Shown: positions 1 to 6,303, counted from the first letter of the stretch. The stretch is 7,296 nt of DNA from Ignavibacteriales bacterium (GCA_020061995.1 JAGUXE010000271.1:1-7296), one strand, 5' to 3'. The notes: generated from the letters alone by a model not told the origin. Translations and numbers: made by a program.

Positions 1-2270
1 GATAACCTCACATTCCCCTCTTTTGCTAGTGTATATGATATTACAGTTGTTCCGTTAAACGGATTTGGATAATTATTCAACAGACTGAATCCCTTATAAT
101 TCTTCCATTCATCTTTTATACTTGTCAATCCCCCCGTATTGAAACTATTTGTATCTGAGTAAGTGTAGAAGTAAGTTGAAAGGAAAAGTTCACCCCTTAC
201 AAACCAATTATAGTTTTTATCTAAACCAAAAATTTGTCTGATATTTGTCAAATGGTACGAACTATCGGTATTGAGAAATAAACTTGTATCTTTTTCTGAG
301 TTGAAAATATTTAAAGTGTAGGTTAATTGTTCACCGTAAGGACCTGCTATTCTTGTCCATTTAAAAAGTTGGTTATTCTCTAAAGTATCGTTATTTACCG
401 GTAAAATAAGTTGAGGTTGTAGTTGTGGATATTCTTTTATTGTGAATTGTAGTGTGTCTGAGCTTACTGTGTGTTCTCCTGCTGTTGCTTTGATGTGCCA
501 CTTGTATGTTTTTCCGAATCCTAACTTGTAAATGTTTGTGAAGTAGAGGAGTGGATTAACCAGTTCTGTTATGCTTGTATCTTTTTCTGCATTAAATATA
601 TGTATTTCATATCTTATGGGGTCTCCTTCAGGATCTATACTTTTGGTCCCTCCAAATATTTCGTTTTTATCATTTAGTATAGCATTATTTTGTGGTGTTA
701 TTGCTACTGGGTTTGTTGGTGGCTGGTTTACCGGGTTTAGTCCAGTATTAAAATTTACAGGTGCAGAAATAGTGCTATCAACACCGTCAGTTGCAATAAT
801 TCTTAAAGTATAATCTTTGCCCTCGCCTAATTTACCCCTAACATCATTAAATAATAATAGTGTATCAACCAAATTATTTATTGTAGTATCCTTAGGTCCA
901 CTAAATTGTGCAATATACCCAACAGACTGATACAAGTCAGGATCATGGCTCTTAGTCCATTTAAAAGTATAATTAGCAGTTTTAATAGTATCATTATTAG
1001 AAGGATTAATTATATTAGACATTGATGGAGGATGATTAACATGAGAAACATTAATTTCACTTATATCACTAACAAATTGACCATTTCCATCTACATCATA
1101 TGCTTCAACAACTAAATTAGTTATCCCAAAAAATCCTTCTACAGGCTTTACAAATAAAGAATCATTACGCAAATTAGCAACAATATTATCACCACCAAAA
1201 ACATAATTTAGTGGACTATTTTCAGGATCTTTAAAGTGTTGTGATAATTTTGCAAGAAAAGTTTCATCTGCACCCTCAAGAATGTTCAAATTTGGTAATG
1301 GAGCTGTAACTATTGGTGGCATATTAACACTAACAATCACACTATCCTTATAAGGAAACATATCGGTTCCTGGTGTTAATGAGTATAATGTTCTTAGGAT
1401 GTTTATTTCATCAGGATGTAAGATTTTTGTTATGCTTCCTGAAGTGTACATTACAAATGTTGGGTCTATTGAGTTGCTTTCAAGTCCGAAACTTCTTACA
1501 AATTCTCTGAGGCCACCTGAAATAACATATCCTGATCCTAATGCTTGTCTGTTCATGAATATTTTACTATATTTTAGTATGTTGTTTTCTTGAAATCTTA
1601 TTGTATATCCTAGTGTTCCAGGTATTGGCATTTCGTTGTTTATTACATATAAATGTTGTATATTGTGTAATGAATCATTTATCATTTTTTCTTCTAACTG
1701 CAATTTATCATTTATAGGATTATTATTTGTTAAATAATTCATTAACGTATCATACTGTAATGCCCATGTTTGTGGCATTGATATTGGATCGTTAGGACTA
1801 TATCTTCTTAAAAATGTAGGTATTATTGTCAAGTCACCATTCGTCGGAATCCAACGAGAGATTATTTGCCCATTTGGATTATTATCTGGAGTGTTTGTTA
1901 ATTTTTTAGTTAACCATAAAAATGAGAAATTTAAATTTTGATATATTTGTGAATTTACTGGCAGGTTTTTTATCATTTCTTTATTCAGTACTGTGTCTGA
2001 TATAATATTTATTTCATCTATGAATTGGGAATGATTGTTTGCTTCTATTTGTCTTTTGTATGTTCCTTCTGGAACGTTTATTGAGAATTGTCCTGTTAGG
2101 CTGTCTATTGCTTTTGAATATTTTTTTTGTGTGTTTATGTTTTCTAGAGTGATTTTTCCTTTTACTCTATCATTATCTGGTACACTTTTTATTGTTCCTG
2201 TTACTTGGTTTTGTCCGTAGACCTCAGAAGCAAAGCCCGCCACAAAGAAGAGCCCCAAGCAAAAAACCAA
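1..2270 (-). CDS. Secreted multidomain protein with degenerate matrixin-like domain, FN3-like repeats and T9SS sorting domain (3' end cut by window)
   Basis: My reverse-strand translation is open without a stop from 2360 to the left edge, about 756 residues from the proposed start. Order of parts, numbered from TTG at 2270: signal peptide 1-19 (hydrophobic core FCLGLFFVAGFA, then SEVYG before Q20); a beta-rich segment 20-100 resembling carboxypeptidase-regulatory-like folds; a region of about 100-310 whose end reads like a matrixin metalloprotease (REFVRSFGLES, then VMY, then HPDEINILRTLY); an Ig/cadherin-like segment 318-415 (FKDPENSPLNY); three FN3-like repeats 417-716; and a T9SS type A domain from about 728 (NNYPNPFNGTTVISYTL), truncated by the edge. 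It is expected to be exported by Sec, moved across the outer membrane by T9SS, then attached or released. The start is uncertain: no ATG or GTG precedes the signal peptide in frame, no Shine-Dalgarno is visible, and the chosen TTG gives an n-region without positive charge. The domain reading is by eye. The protease-like region is likely inactive. Confidence 0.9.
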   Translation of the reverse strand, partial: MVFCLGLFFVAGFASEVYGQNQVTGTIKSVPDNDRVKGKITLENINTQKKYSKAIDSLTGQFSINVPEGTYKRQIEANNHSQFIDEINIISDTVLNKEMIKNLPVNSQIYQNLNFSFLWLTKKLTNTPDNNPNGQIISRWIPTNGDLTIIPTFLRRYSPNDPISMPQTWALQYDTLMNYLTNNNPINDKLQLEEKMINDSLHNIQHLYVINNEMPIPGTLGYTIRFQENNILKYSKIFMNRQALGSGYVISGGLREFVRSFGLESNSIDPTFVMYTSGSITKILHPDEINILRTLYSLTPGTDMFPYKDSVIVSVNMPPIVTAPLPNLNILEGADETFLAKLSQHFKDPENSPLNYVFGGDNIVANLRNDSLFVKPVEGFFGITNLVVEAYDVDGNGQFVSDISEINVSHVNHPPSMSNIINPSNNDTIKTANYTFKWTKSHDPDLYQSVGYIAQFSGPKDTTINNLVDTLLLFNDVRGKLGEGKDYTLRIIATDGVDSTISAPVNFNTGLNPVNQPPTNPVAITPQNNAILNDKNEIFGGTKSIDPEGDPIRYEIHIFNAEKDTSITELVNPLLYFTNIYKLGFGKTYKWHIKATAGEHTVSSDTLQFTIKEYPQLQPQLILPVNNDTLENNQLFKWTRIAGPYGEQLTYTLNIFNSEKDTSLFLNTDSSYHLTNIRQIFGLDKNYNWFVRGELFLSTYFYTYSDTNSFNTGGLTSIKDEWKNYKGFSLLNNYPNPFNGTTVISYTLAKEGNVRL
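123..1022 (-). repeat. Three tandem FN3-like domain repeats inside the secreted protein
   Basis: Residues 417-516, 517-616 and 617-716 form three repeats of about 100 residues. Each begins with a Pro/Asn-rich strand (INPSNNDTI, ITPQNNAIL, ILPVNNDTL). In the first and third, a K-W-T motif follows; the second has GGTKSIDPEGD at that point. All three have a K-D-T turn (GPKDTT, NAEKDTS, NSEKDTS) and then a GKxY/DKNY strand of the type YxWxIxA. This spacing is typical of fibronectin type III or related beta-sandwich stalks in T9SS cargo. They probably act as spacers or binding modules between the N-terminal domain and the sorting domain. Confidence 0.7.
1446..1508 (-). other. Degenerate zinc-binding site and Met-turn of a matrixin-like domain
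   Basis: Residues 255-265 of the minus-strand protein read REFVRSFGLES. Laid on the metzincin signature HExxHxxGxxH, the glutamate (256) and glycine (262) fall in register, but the three histidines are Arg255, Arg259 and Ser265. Eight residues later VMY (273-275) matches the Met-turn, and the following HPDEINILRTLY resembles the C-terminal helix of secreted matrixins, where a D-x-x-x-I-x-x-LY pattern is common. The register is seen directly; the homology and loss of catalysis are inferred. Confidence 0.55.
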
Positions 2271-2283
2271 AGAAGAGAGAAAA

Positions 2284-2595
2284 CTAAAAGCCGGAAGCTG
2301 AAAGAAACGACTGAAAAAAGGGGGAAGAGGTGTTATTGTTATTAGGGATAGAGTCAGAAGTCAACATCCACGCTTCAAACACAAAATCATTTTTTCTTTT
2401 ATCCACAATATCAGAGTTATACCAATGATACAACCTCTCAAAAAGACGAGCTTCCTTATATTTACCATAAATTAACAATTCGGAAACAGCCATCTGAATG
2501 TAACTACTAATAATTTTTGTTTTAAAAATTGAGCTGCGAAAAGGTCTTCTCTGAAAAGAAGTTGCGGATTTAATTCGTGGAGTTCGGATTGCCAT
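2284..2595 (-). CDS. Small hypothetical protein (103 aa), unrecognised
   Basis: This frame starts at ATG 2595 and ends 13 bases before the proposed TTG start of the large secreted protein, so the two could be translationally coupled. I do not recognise the product. The N-terminus is basic (MAIRTPRIK, QRRPFR) and has no signal peptide. The centre (about 34-75) looks like a real helical protein: SELLIYGKYKEARLFERLYHW followed by charged residues. The tail after residue 80 is Asn/Ser/Phe-rich and encoded by a pyrimidine-rich tract, so it may be a poor-quality end or non-coding. No clear Shine-Dalgarno is visible; the bases before the ATG are AT-rich. It could instead be a chance frame over the leader of the downstream gene. 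Confidence 0.4.
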   Translation of the reverse strand: MAIRTPRIKSATSFQRRPFRSSIFKTKIISSYIQMAVSELLIYGKYKEARLFERLYHWYNSDIVDKRKNDFVFEAWMLTSDSIPNNNNTSSPFFQSFLSASGF

Positions 2596-2697
2596 TTTTA
2601 TTACTCTAAAAAGATAAAATGAAAATTCAAATAAGTTAGTACGTCACCAGAAGAACCTTTTTGTTTACGTTATTCTCTCGAAGTTTTTTCAATAAAG

Positions 2698-2721
2698 TCG
2701 AGATAAAATTCTTATTCTCGA
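2698..2721 (-). terminator. Possible weak terminator or attenuator hairpin at the end of the PIN gene
   Basis: On the minus strand TCGAGA and TCTCGA arms, 12 bases apart, flank and include the stop codon of the PIN gene (2712-2714), followed by an AT-rich stretch. A third arm at 2676-2681 can pair with the same central arm (2698-2703) with a 16-base loop, giving two mutually exclusive hairpins. The stems are only 6 bp and there is no strong T-run, so termination is a guess. Confidence 0.25.
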
Positions 2722-3134
2722 TTCAGAAGTTTTTCAAATTCATCAACTCCGGCTACTTTTACTTTTGGAAAATCAACATTATTTAAAACTTGAAAATGTT
2801 TATCATTTGTAACTAAAAGATGAGAGTTTGAACTTATAACACAATCAACAAATTTATTATCATCAAAATCATTTGGGATAAGATTCCAGTTGAAATAAAC
2901 ATCAGTTTTAAACACATTGGGCAAAATTAATAAGGTATTAATAATATTGCGGGAGACAGAATTGTCATAATATCTTGAAATCACTTCATCATATTCGTTT
3001 AATATTTCGTTGGTAATGAACAAGTCAAATTTATCATGAATTAAGAAATCAAAAATCCAATGATATTTCGATTTTGATGAAATTGAAACGAGCAGAACGT
3101 TAGTATCCAGAACTACTTTGAGTCTATCCTTCAT
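2712..3134 (-). CDS. PIN-domain endoribonuclease, probable toxin of a toxin-antitoxin pair
   Basis: This 140-residue protein has the size and acidic residues of a PIN-domain nuclease, of the group often annotated as 'putative toxin-antitoxin system toxin component, PIN family'. Visible motifs: LKVVLDTN with Asp10 at the end of the first strand; TNEILNEYDEV with Glu43/Glu47; NDFDDNKFVD with Asp92 and Asp97; and LLVTNDKHF with Asp111. In known PIN enzymes these positions bind Mg or Mn for single-stranded RNA cleavage, often of tRNA or mRNA. The ATG at 3134 lies inside the last codons of the upstream gene (11-base overlap), the usual antitoxin-then-toxin arrangement with translational coupling. 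All key acidic residues are present, so it is likely active. The actual target cannot be read from sequence, and a non-toxin RNA-processing role remains possible. Confidence 0.88.
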   Translation of the reverse strand: MKDRLKVVLDTNVLLVSISSKSKYHWIFDFLIHDKFDLFITNEILNEYDEVISRYYDNSVSRNIINTLLILPNVFKTDVYFNWNLIPNDFDDNKFVDCVISSNSHLLVTNDKHFQVLNNVDFPKVKVAGVDEFEKLLNRE

Positions 3135-3324
3135 TTAACCATGTATCCATGGTGTTATTGGAATATTTTTTCTTGTCCCAGATCTCGTTGGCTTTTTTAA
3201 CTGCTTTTGAAGCAAAAAATTTTGCCAAAACACTCTTTAACTCTTTCATTTCTTCGGGAGAGAGATTTTGAGAATAGAGTTTAAGCAGTTCTTCCTGAAC
3301 ATTAGTCAAGGGTTGTGAAGCCAT
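3124..3324 (-). CDS. Candidate antitoxin partner of the PIN protein (66 aa)
   Basis: This small protein is encoded directly upstream of the PIN gene and overlaps it by 11 bases, so the two are almost certainly one transcript. It looks all-helical: an amphipathic N-terminal part (NVQEELLKLYSQ, then SPEEMKELKSVLAKFFASKAV) and a charged tail ending in WLNEG. I see no ribbon-helix-helix, AbrB or HTH DNA-binding domain, so autoregulation would need a DNA-binding mode I cannot name. The conserved-looking tail (IWDKKKY...MDTWLNE) is the likely toxin-binding segment; PIN antitoxins commonly use their C-terminus to block the active site. An AAAGG Shine-Dalgarno-like stretch lies about 8 bases before the ATG. 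The function is inferred from position, since the family was not recognised. Confidence 0.75.
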   Translation of the reverse strand: MASQPLTNVQEELLKLYSQNLSPEEMKELKSVLAKFFASKAVKKANEIWDKKKYSNNTMDTWLNEG

Positions 3325-3369
3325 ATTACTAACCTTTATTTTTCTTTACGTTAAACTTAATTACATAAA

Positions 3370-3386
3370 TTAATTTTATCAATTAA
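3370..3386 (-). promoter_or_regulatory. AT-rich inverted repeat, possible operator of the PIN operon
   Basis: TTAATT and AATTAA arms separated by 5 bases lie about 46 bases before the candidate antitoxin ATG. Toxin-antitoxin operons are commonly autoregulated through such palindromes. In DNA this AT-rich a 6-bp palindrome can occur by chance, so this is only a candidate. Confidence 0.22.
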
Positions 3387-3456
3387 AATATAGACAAAGA
3401 GGAGCAAAGTAAACCAAATTGTTAAAAGAGAGAAAAAAGAGACACTCAAAAAAAAC

Positions 3457-3540
3457 CGTCATTCTGACGGATGTCAGAATCTGCTTTGATGCTAGAAGAT
3501 GCTGATTTGCCGCGGCGAAGCATCAGCATGACACATACCA
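3457..3540. repeat. Palindromic intergenic repeat element, two hairpins
   Basis: Two hairpins stand side by side. The first, 3461-3480, is ATTCTGAC-ggat-GTCAGAAT, a perfect 8-bp stem. The second, 3499-3529, pairs ATGCTGAT with ATCAGCAT and encloses a GC-rich palindrome GCCGCGGC (3509-3516). It ends in TGACACATACC. Shortened or rearranged forms of both hairpins recur between tadA and adk (6130-6158 and 6208-6231), showing a dispersed family. It encodes no transposase and probably is a REP- or MITE-like element. Confidence 0.8.
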
Positions 3541-3675
3541 TCATTCCATTCACTCCAAAAAGAACTGCAATTCTCATTTCATAACGATGAATCAATTAAT
3601 CCTTTATCACTTCCAACTATTTTACTTTTTTATTTCAAATTAGACTATTTTTCTGAATACAAAATTTCAATGTTT

Positions 3676-3680
3676 GGAGA
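3676..3680 (+). promoter_or_regulatory. Shine-Dalgarno GGAGA of the propeller gene
   Basis: GGAGA lies 3 bases before the ATG at 3684 and supports that start. The spacing is short, but the signal peptide begins right at this Met. Confidence 0.55.
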
Positions 3681-3683
3681 AAA

Positions 3684-5540
3684 ATGAGTTTAATTAAAAT
3701 TCTTCTATTCATTCCACTTTACGCAACTATACTATTTGGTCAATATCCGAATATTCGTGTTAGCAGTACTGCAAGTACAAATCCCGAAGAGGTTACAATT
3801 GCAATCAATCCCGCAAATCCTAATATTCTTGCTGCAGGAGCTAATATCACTTATTTTTATTCATCTACAAACGGTGGACTAAATTGGAGTCAAAAAAATA
3901 TGACTTCCAATTTGGGGGTTTGGGGTGATCCTTGCGTTATGTTCGATAGACACGGCAATCTTTATTATGCACATCTTTCAAATCCGATTCAAGGTTATTG
4001 GATTGATCGAATTGTAATTCAAAAATCGACAGATTATGGGGTAACCTGGAATAATGGCGCAGGAGTGGGTTATAATTATCCGAAAGAACAAGATAAAGAG
4101 TGGCTTGCGGTTGATTTATCAAGTCCACTTTATCAAGATAATATTTATGTAGCGTGGACAGAGTTTGATAATTACGGAAGTTCATCTCCTAACGATAGCT
4201 CTCGAATTCTATTCTCACGTTCGACTGATCTTGGAATTACATGGTCAAATCCATTTCGAATAAGCGATAAAGGTGGAAATTGTATTGATGAAGATTTAAC
4301 AGTCGAAGGAGCAGTTCCAACAATAGGTCCTAATGGTGAAGTTTATATTAGTTGGGCAGGTCCGCTTGGAATTATGTTCGACAAATCTACAGATGGTGGT
4401 GTTTCATTCGGCGAAGATATTTTCGTCTCTGATATGCCCGGTGGATGGGATTTTTCTGTGCCGGGAATTAACAGATGTAATGGTTTCCCTGTTACAGTTT
4501 GCGATACCAGTAACTCCCCTTTTAGAGGAAATATTTATATTAATTGGTCAGACCAAAGAAATGGAACAAGTAACACTGACATTTTTTTCAAGAAATCAAC
4601 CGATGGCGGCAATAGTTGGGGACAATTAATAAAAGTAAATAATGATAATACTCAGCGACATCAGTTTTTTAACTGGATGGCAGTTGATCAAACAACGGGA
4701 ATAATCTACATTCTTTTTTATGACAGAAGAAATACTTCAGGTTCATCCACTGATGTTTATATCGCAAAATCTACCGATGGTGGCGATACCTTCGAAAACT
4801 TCAAAATAAGTGAAACTTCATTTACTCCTTCACAAAGTATTTTCTTTGGTGATTACGCTAACATCGCCGCTCATAACAGAAAAATTTATCCTATTTGGAT
4901 GAGAATGGACAACAGCAATTTGAGTGTTTGGACTTCTGTTATTTTTGATTCCGCATCAATTGTACCTGTTGAGCTAACTTCATTTAATGCAAAATCTGAA
5001 GGAAATAATATTTCTTTAAATTGGACCACTTTATCAGAACTTAACAACTACGGTTTTGAAATAGAACGTGCTAACATTTCTCGGACAAATCAAACCGGAG
5101 TTATATGGAACAGTATAGGATTTATTAGGGGGAATGGGACGAAACAATCTAATAGTCACTATAACTTTACCGATTACAATTTATTGAACGGCTATTATCT
5201 TTATCGCCTAAAGCAATTTGATTATAATGGTACATTCAATTATTCAAATAGTATTGAAGTTGATTTGATGAATCCATCCGCATTTGTATTAGAGCAGAAT
5301 TATCCTAATCCATTCAATCCTACAACTACCATTAGTATCCACATCCCTTACGATGAATTTGTTACTTTAAAAGTCTATGATGTTTTAGGAAATGAAGTGC
5401 AGATGTTAGTCAATGAATTTAAAAGAGCTGGCATTCATGAAGTTACTTTTAACGGTAAATTTTTAAGCAGCGGTATGTATGTTTATAGAATTACGGCTGG
5501 TAATTTTGTAGCAGAGAAAAAGATGATATTATTACGCTAA
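3684..5540 (+). CDS. Secreted Asp-box (BNR) beta-propeller protein with T9SS sorting domain
   Basis: This 618-residue protein begins with a signal peptide (MSLIKILLFIPLYATILFG, cleavage before Q20). Residues 21-425 carry six Asp-box motifs of the form S-T-(D/N)-x-G-x-(T/S/N)-(W/F): 61-68, 115-122, 180-187, 235-242, 305-312 and 363-370. These mark blades of a sialidase-type six-fold propeller. Residues 428-525 (VPVELTSFNAKSEG...NYGFEIERA) are a beta-sandwich linker common in this lineage, and 533-618 are a T9SS type A C-terminal domain (EQNYPNPFNPTTTI ... SSGMYVYRI). Automatic annotation may call it exo-alpha-sialidase, but I cannot place the arginine triad or an RIP motif, so enzymatic activity is not supported; Asp-box propellers also serve as binding or structural proteins. 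tadA follows after only 18 bases and may be co-transcribed. The upstream PIN operon is divergent and probably unrelated. Confidence 0.93.
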   Translation: MSLIKILLFIPLYATILFGQYPNIRVSSTASTNPEEVTIAINPANPNILAAGANITYFYSSTNGGLNWSQKNMTSNLGVWGDPCVMFDRHGNLYYAHLSNPIQGYWIDRIVIQKSTDYGVTWNNGAGVGYNYPKEQDKEWLAVDLSSPLYQDNIYVAWTEFDNYGSSSPNDSSRILFSRSTDLGITWSNPFRISDKGGNCIDEDLTVEGAVPTIGPNGEVYISWAGPLGIMFDKSTDGGVSFGEDIFVSDMPGGWDFSVPGINRCNGFPVTVCDTSNSPFRGNIYINWSDQRNGTSNTDIFFKKSTDGGNSWGQLIKVNNDNTQRHQFFNWMAVDQTTGIIYILFYDRRNTSGSSTDVYIAKSTDGGDTFENFKISETSFTPSQSIFFGDYANIAAHNRKIYPIWMRMDNSNLSVWTSVIFDSASIVPVELTSFNAKSEGNNISLNWTTLSELNNYGFEIERANISRTNQTGVIWNSIGFIRGNGTKQSNSHYNFTDYNLLNGYYLYRLKQFDYNGTFNYSNSIEVDLMNPSAFVLEQNYPNPFNPTTTISIHIPYDEFVTLKVYDVLGNEVQMLVNEFKRAGIHEVTFNGKFLSSGMYVYRITAGNFVAEKKMILLR

Positions 5541-5549
5541 TAATTATTT

Positions 5550-5554
5550 AAGGA
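5550..5554 (+). promoter_or_regulatory. Shine-Dalgarno AAGGA of tadA
   Basis: AAGGA lies 4 bases before the ATG at 5559, within the 18-base gap after the propeller gene, and fixes the tadA start. Confidence 0.65.
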
Positions 5555-5558
5555 TTTT

Positions 5559-6020
5559 ATGCTTTTTTCGGAAGAAAATTATCGGTTCATGTACGCGGCT
5601 CTAATAGAGGCTGAAAATGCTTTTGAGCAGAATGAGGTCCCGGTTGGTGCAGTTGTAGTTCATAATAATCGAATAATTGGAAGAGGCTGCAATCAAACAG
5701 AACGCTTAAAAGATGCAACCGCTCATGCAGAAATGATTGCGATTACAGCAGCTTCGAATAATCTCAATAATGTACGTTTAACTGAATGTGATTTATATGT
5801 AACACTCGAACCATGTATAATGTGTTGCGGCGCTTCGCTTCTTGCCCGGTTAAATAATATTTATTTCTCAACCCATGACACTAAATTCGGTGCTTGCGGA
5901 TCAATATATAATCTTGCAAACGACGGAAAATATAATCACACTCTAAAAATCTACTCAGGACTTTACGAAAATGAGAGTAAATTGTTGTTAAAAGAATTTT
6001 TTGAGAAACTAAGATTGTAG
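5559..6020 (+). CDS. tadA: tRNA-specific adenosine deaminase TadA
   Basis: This 153-residue protein is a cytidine-deaminase-fold enzyme that, in the TadA family, converts adenosine 34 to inosine in the anticodon of tRNA-Arg(ACG), letting one tRNA read CGU, CGC and CGA. Zinc-site motifs are complete: His56-Ala-Glu58 (HAE, with Glu58 the proton shuttle) and Pro85-Cys86-Ile-Met-Cys89 (EPCIMC). The N-terminal NEVPVGAVVV strand and the DTKFGACGSIYNL segment (107-119) are typical of TadA and separate it from free-base cytosine or guanine deaminases. Length is normal. It starts 18 bases after the T9SS propeller gene with its own AAGGA, so read-through transcription is likely. The stop codon TAG lies within a palindromic repeat copy, so the last one or two residues (Arg-Leu end) may derive from the repeat. 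Confidence 0.95.
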   Translation: MLFSEENYRFMYAALIEAENAFEQNEVPVGAVVVHNNRIIGRGCNQTERLKDATAHAEMIAITAASNNLNNVRLTECDLYVTLEPCIMCCGASLLARLNNIYFSTHDTKFGACGSIYNLANDGKYNHTLKIYSGLYENESKLLLKEFFEKLRL

Positions 6021-6069
6021 CTCGACATTCATGTCGAGATTTGTAACTCGACATTCATGTCGAGTAGCA
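6014..6069. repeat. Two tandem copies of the CTCGACAT/ATGTCGAG palindrome
   Basis: Cores at 6021-6038 and 6047-6064 are identical: CTCGACAT-tc-ATGTCGAG, perfect 8-bp arms. Each is preceded by TTGTAG or TTGTAA; the second is followed by TAGCA. The first copy overlaps the stop codon of tadA. The structure could stabilise or attenuate the tadA transcript, but no T-run follows. Confidence 0.88.
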
Positions 6070-6129
6070 TTTAGTTCTTTTATAAACCTGGAAAGCAGAA
6101 ATAATCAGAAACTTTTCCTAAACGAAGGG

Positions 6130-6158
6130 ATGCTGATTGTCATCAGTATGACACATAC
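6130..6158. repeat. Short form of the ATGCTGAT hairpin repeat
   Basis: ATGCTGAT-tgtc-ATCAGTAT followed by GACACATAC. It matches the second hairpin of the element at 3499-3538 but lacks the GC-rich inner palindrome. The one arm change (C to T) keeps a G-U pair in RNA. Confidence 0.72.
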
Positions 6159-6207
6159 TTTAGAATGTCAGAATTTTACTTACTTAATCAGCGTACTGAC
6201 CCGTGCA

Positions 6208-6231
6208 GTCATTCTGACGAAAGTCAGAATT
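6208..6231. repeat. ATTCTGAC/GTCAGAAT hairpin repeat
   Basis: GTC then ATTCTGAC-gaaa-GTCAGAAT (6211-6230), a perfect 8-bp stem with a GAAA loop, identical in both arms to the hairpin at 3461-3480. Only the loop differs (gaaa against ggat). A half copy (ATGTCAGAATTTT) lies at 6165-6177. Confidence 0.8.
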
Positions 6232-6234
6232 TTT

Positions 6235-6264
6235 ATTGTAGCTCGACATTCATGTCGAGTAGCA
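6235..6264. repeat. Third perfect copy of the CTCGACAT palindrome
   Basis: Core 6242-6259 is identical to the two copies after tadA, with the full flanks ATTGTAG before and TAGCA after. It abuts the ATTCTGAC hairpin directly. Confidence 0.85.
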
Positions 6265-6273
6265 TGCAGTAAT

Positions 6274-6303
6274 TTGCAACACAACATTCATCTCGAAAAA
6301 GCA
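6274..6303. repeat. Decayed copy of the CTCGACAT palindrome
   Basis: CACAACATTCATCTCGAA at 6280-6297 matches the core with five changes and no longer forms a full stem; TTGCAA before and AGCA after still match the flanks. Confidence 0.55.

Larger units (their letters stand above)
3325..3683. other. Divergent intergenic region between the PIN operon and the propeller gene
   Basis: This 359-base stretch contains no credible gene. It must hold the promoters of two divergent units. The part next to the antitoxin gene (3340-3400) is very AT-rich with overlapping inverted repeats and is the likely promoter/operator of the PIN operon. The middle (3457-3540) is a palindromic repeat element. The part before the propeller gene (3590-3670) is AT-rich. 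I could not fix a -35/-10 pair or a Bacteroidota-type TAnnTTTG box with confidence on either strand. Confidence 0.6.

Noticed and set aside
571..2220. Three short plus-strand open frames (571-813, 1399-1593, 2035-2220)
   Set aside because: All lie in one frame antisense to the long open minus-strand secreted protein, whose translation shows coherent domains and a signal peptide.
2284..2360. Frameshift fusion of the 103-codon frame with the large secreted protein through the C5T6 tract
   Set aside because: Dropping one base would join the frames, but it would put the signal peptide more than 100 residues into the protein, which is not credible. No programmed frameshift signal in the right direction was found.
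3670..3687. Five-codon leader frame (ATG at 3670) overlapping the propeller start
   Set aside because: It is too short to support; the bases are explained by the Shine-Dalgarno and start region.
3937..4629. Antisense frame 3937-4185 and alternate-frame 4333-4629 inside the propeller gene
   Set aside because: Both are shadows of the 618-residue protein, which has six Asp boxes and a sorting domain in one continuous frame.
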